From contig NZ_JAUTWQ010000006.1 of the NCBI RefSeq assembly GCF_046719735.1, forward strand, positions 310,001-374,000: DNA of 64,000 bases, read 5' to 3'. The notes beneath the pieces are model-generated. The model did no database searches. It was not told where the DNA came from and was given only the letters and a program-made list of their open reading frames with translations. Both the position numbers and the translations under genes were made by a program. Origin of the DNA: Halobacillus_B rhizosphaerae (GTDB taxonomy: Bacteria > Bacillota > Bacilli > Bacillales > Halobacillaceae). Position 1 is the first letter of the stretch, and every line of letters starts with the position of its first letter. Below are positions 50,562 through 60,077 of this stretch, piece by piece.

Positions 50562-52181
50562 CTAATAAGCAGAGATCGTACCATCTGTTCTTGATTCCGT
50601 CCCTCCGTACAGAGTACCAGTTTCGTAATCGCGCCAAATGATCTGTCCTCGGCCGAATGCCCCCGTCTCCAATTGAACTTCAATGTGGTGACCTTTTCTT
50701 TTCAGTGCTTCTGCAACATGAGCTGGGAAATTGGGTTCAACCCAGACGGTACGATCCTTCATCCATTGCCATCTAGGTGAGTCCAGTGTTGCTTGAGGGT
50801 TTAAATGAAAATCAATCGTGTTCATGACTACCTGCACGTGTCCCTGGGGCTGCATAAATCCTCCCATTACTCCAAAGGGACCTATAGGTTTATTATCTTT
50901 GGTTAAAAATCCTGGAATAATCGTATGGTAAGACCGTTTATTTCCTGCCAGTGAATTAACGTGGCCTTCTTCCAGAGAGAAATTGTGTCCCCGATTTTGA
51001 AGAGCAATCCCCGTTCCCGGAACCACTAATCCAGAACCAAATCCCATATAATTACTCTGGATAAAGGAGACCATATTTCCGTCTTTATCTGCAGCAGCTA
51101 GATAAACCGTACCTCCCTTAGGCGGTGTGCCCGCTTCTGGCTGCATCGCTTGATCAGTAATTAATGACCGCCTTAGCTCTGCATATTCTTCACTTAGTAA
51201 ATCATCACACGAAACATCCATATAGGCATCGTCTGCCACAAATTTATGACCATCCGCAAACGCTAATTTCATGGCTTCCATCTGCTTATGATACGTGTCG
51301 ACTGCTTCTTTTTCTTTCAGGTCGAAACCTTTTAAAATATTCAAAGCCGATAACGCCACAATCCCCTGACCGTTCGGAGGGATTTCCCATACATCATAAC
51401 CACGGTAATCAACCGAAATCGGATCGACCCATTCAGGATGATAATTTTCCAGGTCGCTTTTACGAATGAATCCCCCATACTCTTTTGAAAAGTTGTCTAT
51501 TTCATCGGCAATCTCGCCATGATAAAAGGTCTCTGCATTAGTATCTGCAATTTTCCGTAAAGTTTCCGCATGTCCCTTAGAAGACCAAACTTCCCCAATA
51601 GCCGGAGCACGACCTTCTGGAGCAAATGTTTCGAACCAGTGGTTAAATTCATCTCCCTTAAGCAGGTGTTTAAATTTCTCTGCTGCCGCTGACCAGAACT
51701 TACCCAGGACTGGCGAGATAGGAAAACCTTCCTCAGCATACTGGATCGCCGGAGCAAGTACATCTTTAAGAGGCAGCTTTCCAAATCGACGTGATAATTC
51801 CGCCCAAGCTCCTGGGGCACCAGGGACTGTCACAGGTGTAAATCCATAAGTCGGTATTTCACTGTGGCCGCGTTTTTTCAGTTCTTCAATAGAAAGCGAA
51901 GCGGGAGAATGACCGCTTCCGTTCAATCCATACAGTTTATCCTTCACCCATACCAGGGCAAAAGCATCTCCTCCTATGCCATTCGAGGTCGGTTCCACGA
52001 CCGTCAGTGTCGCTGCTGCAGCAATTGCCGCATCAATTGCATTCCCGCCTTGCTGCAATATGGATAGTCCTGCTTGCGCAGCCAGGGGTTGAGAAGCTGC
52101 TACCATTCCATTGCGGGCAATCGTTGTCTGCCTAGTCGTTTCGTACGGATAATATAAGTAGTCTAAATGATTCAATGCCAT
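50562..52181 (-). CDS. ywrD: Gamma-glutamyltransferase (YwrD type)
   Basis: Ntn-hydrolase that cleaves the gamma-glutamyl bond of glutathione and related peptides. 539 residues with no signal peptide, so probably cytosolic, unlike secreted Ggt. The family stretches are GMVAASQPLAAQAGLSILQQ, GGNAIDAAIAAAATLTVVEP and GIGGDAFALVW. The probable autocleavage Thr is in PPKGGTVYLAAADKDGNMVS, and GFMQPQGHVQVVMN follows. It lies in an operon with a peptide importer, which would supply imported gamma-glutamyl peptides, and upstream of the chromate transporter pair. The ATG follows AAAAGGAG. Confidence 0.93.
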   Translation of the reverse strand: MALNHLDYLYYPYETTRQTTIARNGMVAASQPLAAQAGLSILQQGGNAIDAAIAAAATLTVVEPTSNGIGGDAFALVWVKDKLYGLNGSGHSPASLSIEELKKRGHSEIPTYGFTPVTVPGAPGAWAELSRRFGKLPLKDVLAPAIQYAEEGFPISPVLGKFWSAAAEKFKHLLKGDEFNHWFETFAPEGRAPAIGEVWSSKGHAETLRKIADTNAETFYHGEIADEIDNFSKEYGGFIRKSDLENYHPEWVDPISVDYRGYDVWEIPPNGQGIVALSALNILKGFDLKEKEAVDTYHKQMEAMKLAFADGHKFVADDAYMDVSCDDLLSEEYAELRRSLITDQAMQPEAGTPPKGGTVYLAAADKDGNMVSFIQSNYMGFGSGLVVPGTGIALQNRGHNFSLEEGHVNSLAGNKRSYHTIIPGFLTKDNKPIGPFGVMGGFMQPQGHVQVVMNTIDFHLNPQATLDSPRWQWMKDRTVWVEPNFPAHVAEALKRKGHHIEVQLETGAFGRGQIIWRDYETGTLYGGTESRTDGTISAY

Positions 52182-52231
52182 TCAGCTCCTTTTCCCTTAA
52201 AATTATAAACTGCCTCACTATATAAATGTGA

Positions 52232-53206
52232 TTAAACTTCGTGACAGGCAACATAATGATTGGTCTTAACTTCTCTCCACGCAGGTCGTTCTACTCTGCA
52301 GCGTTCATGGGCAAGAGGGCAGCGTGTATGAAAGGGACAACCGTTAGGATAATCGGCTGGATTAGGAAGTTCCCCCTCTAATCGGATCCTTTCTTTTCTT
52401 CTGCCCGGAATTGGCCGAGGAATCGCTGATAACAAAGCTTTTGTATAGGGATGCAAAGGGTTTGAAAATATTTCTTCCGTAGGGGCCAGTTCCGCTGTCG
52501 CCCCTAAATACATCACCAGGACTCGATTACAAATGTGGCGGACCACCCCTAAGTCGTGAGCAATAAATAAATAAGTTAACTGGTGAGACTGCTGTAATTG
52601 TTTCAATAACTGGATGATCTGCGCCTGAACTGACACATCTAGTGCGGAGACCGCTTCATCGCAGACGATTAAGGAAGGATTTAATGAAATTGCCCTTGCA
52701 ATTCCGATCCTCTGCCGCTGGCCGCCGCTGAATTCATGGGGATAACGATCCATATGATCTTCTTTTAAACCCACTTCCACAAGCAGTTCTTTGACCCTTT
52801 GTCTCCGCTCTTTTCTGCTTATAGACGTATGGATTATAAAAGCTTCTTCAAGAGCATCACCAATACGCTGCCTGGGGTTAAGAGAGGCATAAGGATCTTG
52901 GAAAATCATTTGCATCTCTTTTTTGTATTTTTTAAATTGCCGTTCTGAAAGGCCTCCGATTTCTTCACCACGAAATTTGATCGACCCTTCCGTCAATTTT
53001 TCCAGCCCGAGGATTGTTCTTCCTAAAGTTGACTTGCCGCAGCCTGATTCTCCTACAACGCCTAATGTTTCTCCCTCCATCACATCCACTGTTACATTTT
53101 CTACGGCCTGGACATTGGATATGGTTTTCTTGAAAAAGCTGCTTTTTACAGGGAAATATTTCTTCACTTCATTCATTTCAAGAATAGGCTCTGTGTTTAC
53201 GGTCAT
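52232..53206 (-). CDS. Oligopeptide/glutathione-type ABC importer ATPase (DppF/OppF)
   Basis: 324 residues, cytosolic ATPase subunit. Walker A GESGCGKSTLGRTIL, signature LSGGQRQRIGIARAI, Walker B SLIVCDEAVSALDVSVQAQI and the oligopeptide-specific C terminus LPNPADYPNGCPFHTRCPLA with AHERCRVERPAW. It begins inside the end of the other ATPase gene (29-bp overlap) after GGAGGTAAAC. Together with the DppD-like ATPase it powers the importer encoded upstream. The GGT gene follows after 50 bp. Confidence 0.94.
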   Translation of the reverse strand: MTVNTEPILEMNEVKKYFPVKSSFFKKTISNVQAVENVTVDVMEGETLGVVGESGCGKSTLGRTILGLEKLTEGSIKFRGEEIGGLSERQFKKYKKEMQMIFQDPYASLNPRQRIGDALEEAFIIHTSISRKERRQRVKELLVEVGLKEDHMDRYPHEFSGGQRQRIGIARAISLNPSLIVCDEAVSALDVSVQAQIIQLLKQLQQSHQLTYLFIAHDLGVVRHICNRVLVMYLGATAELAPTEEIFSNPLHPYTKALLSAIPRPIPGRRKERIRLEGELPNPADYPNGCPFHTRCPLAHERCRVERPAWREVKTNHYVACHEV

Positions 53207-54185
53207 GAGAGTTTACCTCCTCTTCTTGCAGCCAGCATTTAGACTGATGGTGGTCGGATATTTTGAAAGATGGAGGCTCTTGTTCCATACATTTTTCCAT
53301 CGCATATGGACATCTGGGGTGAAATCTGCACCCTTCAATTTTTTCACTTAAATTAGGAAGTGACCCAGGGATAGCCTCTAGCTTTTGACTGGCATCATCT
53401 ACATTGGGAACAGATGCTAACAGTCCTTGTGTATAGGGATGCTGTGGATTTGAGAAAATTTCTTCTACGGTTCCTGTTTCTACAACGTTGCCGGCATACA
53501 TAACCATCACTCTGTCCGCCACTTCTGCTACCACTCCCATGTCATGTGTAACCATAACGACGCCCATGCCTAATTCTGCCTTTAAGTCATCAATTAAATC
53601 CAATATTTGTGCTTGAATCGTAACATCCAACGCTGTTGTCGGTTCATCGGCAATTAATAAGGCCGGATTACAGGCAAGCGCTATGGCAATCATTACACGC
53701 TGCCTCATTCCCCCGCTTAATTCGTGGGGATACTGTTTGAGTCTTTTTTCTGAGTTTGGAATCCCAACCTGCTGAAGCAATTCAATCGCTCTATTTCTCG
53801 TTTCCGTTTTATTTAATTTCGTATGAAGCTTTAGGGGTTCCTTCAACTGATAGCCAATGGTAAAGACGGGATTCAGAGCTGTCATGGGCTCTTGAAATAT
53901 CATCGAGATATCATTGCCTCGCAGCTTTCTCATTTGCTCTTCTTTCTTCGTAGTCAGTTCTTCTCCTTTGAAAGTAATCGACCCTGCGGTGATTTCTCCA
54001 TTACTTGGAAGAAGCTGCAAAACTGATAAGGTCGTAATACTTTTTCCGCATCCCGATTCCCCGACGATACAAAGAGTTTCTTGCTGATCTACAGAAAAGG
54101 AAACTCCCCGGACAGCAGAAAGTCTGCCTTCTGCTGTCCGGAAAGAAGTTACTAAGTTATGAACGTTTAATAACTGTTTTTCCAT
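53178..54185 (-). CDS. Oligopeptide/glutathione-type ABC importer ATPase (DppD/OppD)
   Basis: 335 residues. Walker A GESGCGKSITTLSVLQLLP, signature LSGGMRQRVMIAIALACN, Walker B LLIADEPTTALDVTIQAQIL, and the C-terminal LPNLSEKIEGCRFHPRCPYA with CMEQEP, which is the oligopeptide_transporter cysteine cluster. The ATG at 54183-54185 (MEKQLLNVHNL) follows AGTAGGGG; an in-frame extension of 42 codons upstream overlaps the binding-protein gene and is unlikely. It overlaps the DppF gene. Confidence 0.94.
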   Translation of the reverse strand: MEKQLLNVHNLVTSFRTAEGRLSAVRGVSFSVDQQETLCIVGESGCGKSITTLSVLQLLPSNGEITAGSITFKGEELTTKKEEQMRKLRGNDISMIFQEPMTALNPVFTIGYQLKEPLKLHTKLNKTETRNRAIELLQQVGIPNSEKRLKQYPHELSGGMRQRVMIAIALACNPALLIADEPTTALDVTIQAQILDLIDDLKAELGMGVVMVTHDMGVVAEVADRVMVMYAGNVVETGTVEEIFSNPQHPYTQGLLASVPNVDDASQKLEAIPGSLPNLSEKIEGCRFHPRCPYAMEKCMEQEPPSFKISDHHQSKCWLQEEEVNSHDRKHRAYS

Positions 54186-54192
54186 GTTACCC

Positions 54193-55737
54193 CTACTCTC
54201 TATGAACGTTATAAAGCGACCATTGTCCAGTTGGATCAATCTGGATCCCTTTAACTGATTTATCATAAGCGGCCGTAACGACACCATGATGCATGGGAAC
54301 CCAGACGGCATCTTTCACGGCCATCAAATTTGCTTCATTTAATTTTTCTTTACGAACATCCTGATCCACAGTTACGCGGGAAGCATCTACAAGTTTATCG
54401 AATTCACTGTTGTTATAGGACATGCGGTTAGAGGAGCCAATGTTATCAGAATGCAAGTTCGGATAAAGCAGTTCACTTCCATCAGCAGTACTGTTTGACC
54501 AGCCTAGGAAGGTCATATCAAAATCTCCCTTGGCAGTTGTATCAAGAAATGTACCCCATTCCATGGTCTCAATTTCTACCTTCAGTCCTGCTTCAGCAAG
54601 CTGGGACTGGACAATTTCTGCCATTTTCATGTAGCTGTCTCGATTAGCAGCTAGCAACGTTAATTTCTGCCCTTCGTAGCCATTGTCTTTCAGCATTTGT
54701 TTCGCTTTTTCTGGATCATAACTGTATCCTGCATCAGCAGCTCCTTCTTCGTAACCAAAAACCTTCGGACCGATGATGCTTTCGTTCTTAATTCCTAATC
54801 CTTTTAACTGTTTAACATATGCTTCTCTATCAATCGCATAGGAAACGGCTTTACGGAATTTAAGATCGTTAAAAGGAGCTTTATTCATATTAAAACCTAG
54901 ATAATAAACAGGCGTTCCTTCTTTTTGCTGGATCTCCACACTATCAATTGATTTCAATCTTGGAAGTTGTTCAGTCGGAATGGCATCAATAAATTGAACC
55001 TCCCCTGTTTGCAGCATAGAAACCGCTGTTGAATATTCAGGGACCACTTTCATCGTTACCTTGTCCAGTTTCGGAGCTCCCTGCCAGTAATCCTCATTTT
55101 TCTTCAAGGAAACATGATCTCCTTGTACCCATTCTTCAAAAACAAACGGACCGGTACCGACAGGGTTTTTATTCAAATCTCCTGCTTTGTCAGCTTTTGG
55201 ACTAACTATAGAGGCATTCGTATGGCACAAAGCAGCTAACAGGGGTCCATAAGGCTTGGCGGTTTTTAGAACGACCGTATTTTCATCTTTTACTTCAATA
55301 GATTCAACAGGTTCTAACAATGAGGCACGTGGGGCTGCCCGGTCTTTACTCTTAAATTGTTCAAATGTGTATTTTACTGCCTCCGCGTTAAAAGGGGTCC
55401 CATCGTGAAACTTGATATCTTTCTTCAAGTGAATGATCCATGTTTTATCATCTGGATTTTCATAGGATTCCGCCAGGAGCGGTTTGATCTCCATGGTCTC
55501 AGGGTCTCTTGTAAATAAAGTTTCATAGACTTGTTCGATCATAGCGGAAGAAACGGAGTCATTGGTGTCTATTGGAGATAACCCTACAACATCTGAAGTA
55601 GTGGCATATGTAAGGTCCTGTTGTGCATTGGCATCTCCTGACGCGCTTTCATCCGTTGAAGAACTATTACTACAACCCGCTAAAGCAAAGGCAGCGAAAA
55701 AAATGATCGATAACCAGATGATTTTACATTTCTTCAT
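54193..55737 (-). CDS. Peptide/glutathione-type substrate-binding lipoprotein (SBP_bac_5)
   Basis: 514 residues. Lipobox FALAGC at Cys22 after a basic N terminus (KKCKIIWLSIIFFAAFALA). The mature part has the family 5 fold: TYATTSDVVGLSPIDTNDSV, LLAESYENPDDKTWIIHLKK, DIKFHDGTPFNAEAVKYTFE, NPVGTGPFVFEEWVQGDHVS and FRKAVSYAIDREAYVKQLKG. The wording of the N-terminal stretch resembles proteins called glutathione-binding; combined with the GGT gene this suggests glutathione or gamma-glutamyl peptide uptake. The start follows GGAGGAG. Confidence 0.92.
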   Translation of the reverse strand: MKKCKIIWLSIIFFAAFALAGCSNSSSTDESASGDANAQQDLTYATTSDVVGLSPIDTNDSVSSAMIEQVYETLFTRDPETMEIKPLLAESYENPDDKTWIIHLKKDIKFHDGTPFNAEAVKYTFEQFKSKDRAAPRASLLEPVESIEVKDENTVVLKTAKPYGPLLAALCHTNASIVSPKADKAGDLNKNPVGTGPFVFEEWVQGDHVSLKKNEDYWQGAPKLDKVTMKVVPEYSTAVSMLQTGEVQFIDAIPTEQLPRLKSIDSVEIQQKEGTPVYYLGFNMNKAPFNDLKFRKAVSYAIDREAYVKQLKGLGIKNESIIGPKVFGYEEGAADAGYSYDPEKAKQMLKDNGYEGQKLTLLAANRDSYMKMAEIVQSQLAEAGLKVEIETMEWGTFLDTTAKGDFDMTFLGWSNSTADGSELLYPNLHSDNIGSSNRMSYNNSEFDKLVDASRVTVDQDVRKEKLNEANLMAVKDAVWVPMHHGVVTAAYDKSVKGIQIDPTGQWSLYNVHRE

Positions 55738-55757
55738 GAATAATCTCCTCCATTATA

Positions 55758-56667
55758 TTAATTTTCCAATTCCATATTTGGATCTAAAGCATCTCTTAAC
55801 CCATCCCCTACTACGTTGAAGGCAAATACAACGAGCATAATCGCTATCCCGGGAATAATCGTCATATGCGGTGAAGTAAACATAAAATCCTGCCCTGCAG
55901 CAATCATGGCTCCCCATTCAGGAGTAGGCGGCTGTGCCCCTAAACCCAGAAAACTGAGTGCTGCCGTAGATAGAATTGCGGTTGCCATGCGCATCGTAGC
56001 AAACACAATGATAGGCGCTGTGCAATTAGGAAGAATGTGCTTTAATAGAATGCGGGTATTACTTGCTCCTAGTGACCTCATTGCTAGGATGTACTCCTGA
56101 TTTTTCACTGAAAGGACACTGCCTCTTACGATTCTGGCGCAGGTTGGGATCGACCAAATACTGATCGCTATCACCACATTCATTAAATTTGTGCCAAGCA
56201 TGGCAATGATCAGCATAGCGAGAAGAATACCAGGGAAAGCAAATAACAAATCGACAATTCTCATAATAATGGCGTCGAGCTTTCGATAATACCCAGATAA
56301 TAAGCCGAGAGTAATGCCGCCCAGTAATCCGATGATTACCGACCCCATCCCGACAATCAATGAAATCCTTGCTCCAAATACAAGCCGCGACCAAACGTCT
56401 CGTCCATAGTTATCTGTGCCCAGCCAATGTCCCTCGGCCCCTACCCCAAGTTCTGCATGAGCCAGGTCTTGTTTCACAGGGTCATAAGCGGCAAACCACG
56501 GAGCAAACACAGCCATAATCATTTGTATAACTATCACAAGTAATCCAAACACAGCCAGTTTGTTCTTTTATCAATCGCTTGAATGTAGTAAATACTACTC
56601 TCTCTTTCGATTTTCCATTAGATCTAGAATTGATGTGCTCGTTTGAAATCGAACTAGAACTTGCCAC
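55758..56667 (-). pseudogene. Peptide ABC importer permease (DppC type) interrupted by a one-base frameshift
   Basis: The GTG at 56665-56667 begins ASSSSISNEHINSRSNGKSK and reaches TTFKRLIK, then shifts out of frame. The rest, KNKLAVFGLLVIVIQMIMAV to the C-terminal DALDPNMELEN, lies in another frame with a stop just before it. Removing one A from the AAAA run on the minus strand (56566-56569) restores FKRLIKNKLAVFGLLVI and a full-length 302-residue DppC with the EAA-loop around SLGASNTRILLKHILPNC. So this permease is broken, slippage-dependent or mis-sequenced. All other subunits of the importer are intact. Confidence 0.85.
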
Positions 56668-56684
56668 TTCCCAACCTCTCCCAT

Positions 56685-57626
56685 CTAGTCATAATTGATG
56701 CGCGGATCAACAAATGCATAGATAATATCAACGAATAAATTCACTACCACAAACAGGGTGGCCACTAAGAGCACGGTACCTTGAACTACAGGAAAGTCGC
56801 GAGCAGCAATGGCATCGATCATTAACCTGCCTACCCCATTGATAGCAAAAACCTGTTCCGTAATGATGGTGCCTCCAAGTAAGAAACCAAAATTCAAACC
56901 AATGACGGTAATGACAGGGATCATGGCATTTCTTAATGCATGGACCCATATGACGGTTTTTCTTTTCACCCCTTTTGCTCGTGCCGTTCTAATATAATCG
57001 GCCCGAATGACTTCAAGCATCGCCGACCTGCTCATGCGAGCGATCATGGCTGCAGAAGCGGTTCCTAACGTAATAGCTGGAAGGATTAATTGCTTGATCC
57101 CTTCTATAGTCCAGAAAGGAGCACTCAGCCCCCCAACAGGAAGCCACTGAAGATTTACCGAAAAAATTAAAATTAACATGGCACCCAGCCAAAAGTTTGG
57201 AATAGAGATCCCTGCTAAAGCAATCGTCGTACTAGAAAAATCAAACCAGGAATTTTGTTTAATGGCAGAAATAATTCCTGCTGGAACTCCAATAACGACC
57301 GCTACCACCATACTTGCAATCGCTAGATTTAAGGTTTGCGGAAATCGAGCAGCTATAGCATCTGCGACCGGTTGATTGTTTTGAAAAGAATAACCCAAGT
57401 CCCCTTGCAGCACACCTCCTATGTAATCAAAATATTGCACGAGTACGGGTTTATCTAATCCTAATTCGATTCGAATAGCAGCCAAATCCGATTCAGTTGC
57501 TGTCGGACCACCAATAATAGTGGCAGGATCCCCTGGCGCAATATACATGCTCATAAAGACAAGAAACGATATTCCAATAAGTAAAAGCAGCAGCTGAATG
57601 AACCGTTTGGAAACTAACCCAACCAT
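56685..57626 (-). CDS. Peptide ABC importer permease (DppB type)
   Basis: 313 residues, about six membrane segments. RFIQLLLLLIGISFLVFMSM at the N terminus, MYIAPGDPATI, then VLVQYFDYIGGVLQGDLGYS and the EAA loop with DYIRTARAKGVKRKTVIWVH, VDPRINYD at the end. First gene of the importer operon; ATG at 57624-57626 (MVGLVSKRF) follows GGAGG eight bases upstream, an earlier in-frame ATG lies on top of the ribosome site. Upstream lies the inverted repeat shared with the divergent Lrp gene. Confidence 0.93.
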   Translation of the reverse strand: MVGLVSKRFIQLLLLLIGISFLVFMSMYIAPGDPATIIGGPTATESDLAAIRIELGLDKPVLVQYFDYIGGVLQGDLGYSFQNNQPVADAIAARFPQTLNLAIASMVVAVVIGVPAGIISAIKQNSWFDFSSTTIALAGISIPNFWLGAMLILIFSVNLQWLPVGGLSAPFWTIEGIKQLILPAITLGTASAAMIARMSRSAMLEVIRADYIRTARAKGVKRKTVIWVHALRNAMIPVITVIGLNFGFLLGGTIITEQVFAINGVGRLMIDAIAARDFPVVQGTVLLVATLFVVVNLFVDIIYAFVDPRINYD

Positions 57627-57713
57627 CTGATCAACCTCCTCCCTCATGAATTAACCCGGAATTGAATCAATTCTTTTATTTAACTAAAAACAGTATATAC
57701 TAAGATATACCAA

Positions 57714-57753
57714 ACGATTGTTAATTAAAAAAACATTTTTGATTAACAATCGT
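57714..57753. promoter_or_regulatory. Inverted repeat between the importer operon and the Lrp gene, candidate operator
   Basis: ACGATTGTTAAT (57714-57725) and ATTAACAATCGT (57742-57753) are perfect 12-bp arms; pairing continues inward through A/T runs with one mismatch. The left arm overlaps a plausible TTAACA -35 for the importer operon, and a TATAAT at 57773-57778 lies downstream for the Lrp gene. Confidence 0.55.
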
Positions 57754-57947
57754 CATTTGTATAGTTGTAGATTATAATGCAATATTCCAAAAATTTAAAC
57801 CCTTTTCGATAAAATATTTTTATTTTTCGTTATTTTCTTACAATTCAGCGTTCTTATTTGAATCACGACTGTAAAAGTGCTAAAATCTTGACGAATCGCT
57901 ATGATAAGAAAGTCCTGAACGCAGCCACTTTTTTAAGGGGGATCTAT

Positions 57948-58415
57948 ATGCAGGAACATGAGAAATCAAAGATAGATGATATGGATAAAAGGATTCTAGA
58001 ATTACTGATCGAGGATGGCCGCATGTCCTATACAGAAATCGGCAAAGAATTGGGATTATCACGCGTCGCCGTTCGCTCCAGGGTGAATCAATTAATTGAT
58101 TGCGGAGTCATTGAAAAATTTACCGCAGTCATTAATAGTGAGAAAGTGGGCAAGCAAGTTTCCGCATTTTTTGAAGTAGACTGTGAACCTCGTTCACTTG
58201 TGGAAGTAGCTGAAAACTTAGCTAACAATCCCTATGTGGCCAGCTGTTACCAAATGACCGGACCGAGCACTCTGCACATGCACGTCCTGGTAGATGATTT
58301 TAAAGATCTCGAATCATTCATTAATACAGAATTGTATGCTCTAGAAGGCATTACCCGGGTCGAAAGCCATACTCTGCTGCGAAGGTTTAAAAGCCGCAGC
58401 GGTTTAAAATTATAA
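57948..58415 (+). CDS. ywrC: Lrp/AsnC-family regulator (YwrC type)
   Basis: 155 residues. N-terminal HTH: DMDKRILELLIEDGRMSYTE with IGKELGLSRVAVRSRVNQLI (recognition helix), then the RAM-type ligand-binding domain (about 75-150: VGKQVSAFFEVDCEPRSLVE, VASCYQMTGPSTLHMHVLV). ATG at 57948 follows AAGGGGG; an in-frame ATG 30 codons upstream has no site. It is divergent from the importer-GGT-chromate operon; in B. subtilis ywrC lies with ywrD and ywrBA. It probably controls that operon and itself through the inverted repeat. Confidence 0.9.
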   Translation: MQEHEKSKIDDMDKRILELLIEDGRMSYTEIGKELGLSRVAVRSRVNQLIDCGVIEKFTAVINSEKVGKQVSAFFEVDCEPRSLVEVAENLANNPYVASCYQMTGPSTLHMHVLVDDFKDLESFINTELYALEGITRVESHTLLRRFKSRSGLKL

Positions 58416-58457
58416 AAGGACAAGGTCCGCATGAATGGGGACCTTGTCCTTTTTTGT
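58413..58457. terminator. Intrinsic terminator after the Lrp gene
   Basis: AAAAGGACAAGGTCC pairs with GGACCTTGTCCTTTT (9-base loop), followed by TTTTTTG; near-symmetrical, so also usable by the converging MFS gene. Confidence 0.88.
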
Positions 58458-58554
58458 ATCTATTTCTTTTTGAGATCATCTAAAGGAACATCCCCCTGAA
58501 ATCACTCGAAATTCAATATAGGCCGCTCTGGTCCTATGAACACACACTTAAAAT

Positions 58555-59757
58555 CTAGGCCTTTTCTATTGAACGTAACCAAGCGGTTAATAGAATAGCT
58601 CCGAATACCATGACTGCCCCGATCCATGGAGTATGAATAAGACCCATATGATCCACAATGATTCCTCCCACAAAGGATCCTATAGCAATGCCAATATTAA
58701 AAGCAGCAATGTTTAAAGCAGAAGCAACATTCACAGCGGAAGGAACATATTTTTCCGCTAAATGGACCACTAAAATTTGCAGCGCCGGTACATTCATAAA
58801 AGCAAATAACCCCATAAGAGTAATCACAGCTAACCCTGCGATTTTGAAAGGTGCAGCAAATGTAAGAGCGAATATAATGACCGCTTGTAACACAAACATC
58901 CAGAACAAGGCTTTTAATGGGTGATGTTTATCAGAGGCTTTTCCTCCTATCACGTTCCCCGCCGCTACTGCTAAACCGTACACGAGCAGGATTACACTTA
59001 CCCATTTGGAACTAAAGCCCGTCACTTCCTCCAATAAAGGGGTTAAATACGTAAAGGCTACAAAGGTACCTCCATAACCCAAAGCAGTAATTGCAAAAGC
59101 CAGCAACAGTTTTCCGTTCTTCATAATCTTGAGCTGTTCACTGAATTTCGCCGGAGGGGCTTCCTTTAAATCCTTAGGAACAAGCAGGGCACTGGCAATT
59201 ATTCCTATGATGCCAAGTACAGCTACTCCCCAGAAGGTGGCTCTCCACCCGAATGATTGACCGATAAAAGTCCCCAGTGGAACTCCTGTCACTGTGGCCA
59301 CTGTTAATCCTGTAAACATAAACGCAATTGCGCTTGCCCGTTTATGAGATGGCACGAGATCGGCCGCAATAGTAGAACCAATCGAAAAGAATATTCCGTG
59401 AGAGAACGCCGTAATGATCCGGGCGGTAAGCAGCAAACCAAAACTTCCCGATAAAGCAGCGACAGAGTTACCAATGATAAACAGAACCATTAATGACATT
59501 AACAATGACTTTCTGCTCATCTTACTAGTCAGCGCCGTTAATATGGGAGCACCTACTGCTACCCCAATCGCATAGCCAGAGATTAACAAACCGGCAAGTG
59601 TTATGGAAATCGTTAAATCATCTGCAATAGATGAGAGCAGTCCGACTGGAACAAATTCAGTTGTTCCAATACCAAAAGCGCTTATCGCCAAAGCCATTAA
59701 CCCAAGCTTATTTCCTTTTTCCTGATTAGTCGTCGTTGTCTGAGCGTATGAATTCAT
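58555..59757 (-). CDS. MFS exporter, DHA1 family (AraJ/YdeA-like)
   Basis: 400 residues with 12 hydrophobic segments. Early motif ALAISAFGIGTTEFVPVGLL is typical of the sugar-efflux/AraJ group (GTxEF); also GVAVGAPILTALTSKMSRKS (motif A variant), ITAFSHGIFFSIGSTIAADL and TGLTVATVTGVPLGTFIGQS (motif C-like). The ATG follows AAAGGAGG. Divergent from the HxlR-family gene, a common arrangement in which the regulator controls the exporter. The substrate is unknown (arabinose-like sugars, nucleosides or drugs are all seen in this group). Confidence 0.9.
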   Translation of the reverse strand: MNSYAQTTTTNQEKGNKLGLMALAISAFGIGTTEFVPVGLLSSIADDLTISITLAGLLISGYAIGVAVGAPILTALTSKMSRKSLLMSLMVLFIIGNSVAALSGSFGLLLTARIITAFSHGIFFSIGSTIAADLVPSHKRASAIAFMFTGLTVATVTGVPLGTFIGQSFGWRATFWGVAVLGIIGIIASALLVPKDLKEAPPAKFSEQLKIMKNGKLLLAFAITALGYGGTFVAFTYLTPLLEEVTGFSSKWVSVILLVYGLAVAAGNVIGGKASDKHHPLKALFWMFVLQAVIIFALTFAAPFKIAGLAVITLMGLFAFMNVPALQILVVHLAEKYVPSAVNVASALNIAAFNIGIAIGSFVGGIIVDHMGLIHTPWIGAVMVFGAILLTAWLRSIEKA

Positions 59758-59982
59758 AAGAGAATTCCTCCTTTGTTGAGTTTTTCACCTTGAAAGAAGA
59801 ACATTTTCTTACTTTCAAAGAATTCATAGTTGATTATGCGCCCAGATGAGAGGCTTGAGAAGTACGCACTTTCATGTGCTATAGGCACTTATAAGTACCA
59901 TTTGGAGTCCTTCGGTCTTTAAAGAGCAGGAATTATTTTCACTTTTTTATGGTGAACTAAAAAACTAGCCAAATCGTTGAAC

Positions 59983-60025
59983 AAGTGATAGATTAATAAG
60001 CATGGTAATTGACGATATATCACTT
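59983..60025. promoter_or_regulatory. Inverted repeat between the DHA1 exporter and HxlR genes, candidate operator
   Basis: AAGTGATA (59983-59990) and TATCACTT (60018-60025) are inverted over a 27-bp spacer. The right arm lies inside the likely promoter of the regulator (TTGACG at 60009-60014). The rest of the 320-bp spacer holds no gene. Confidence 0.4.
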
Positions 60026-60077
60026 TATAATCTATACATGCTAAAATAACCCTTAAGGGAACGGAGGCCGTCAGCCT

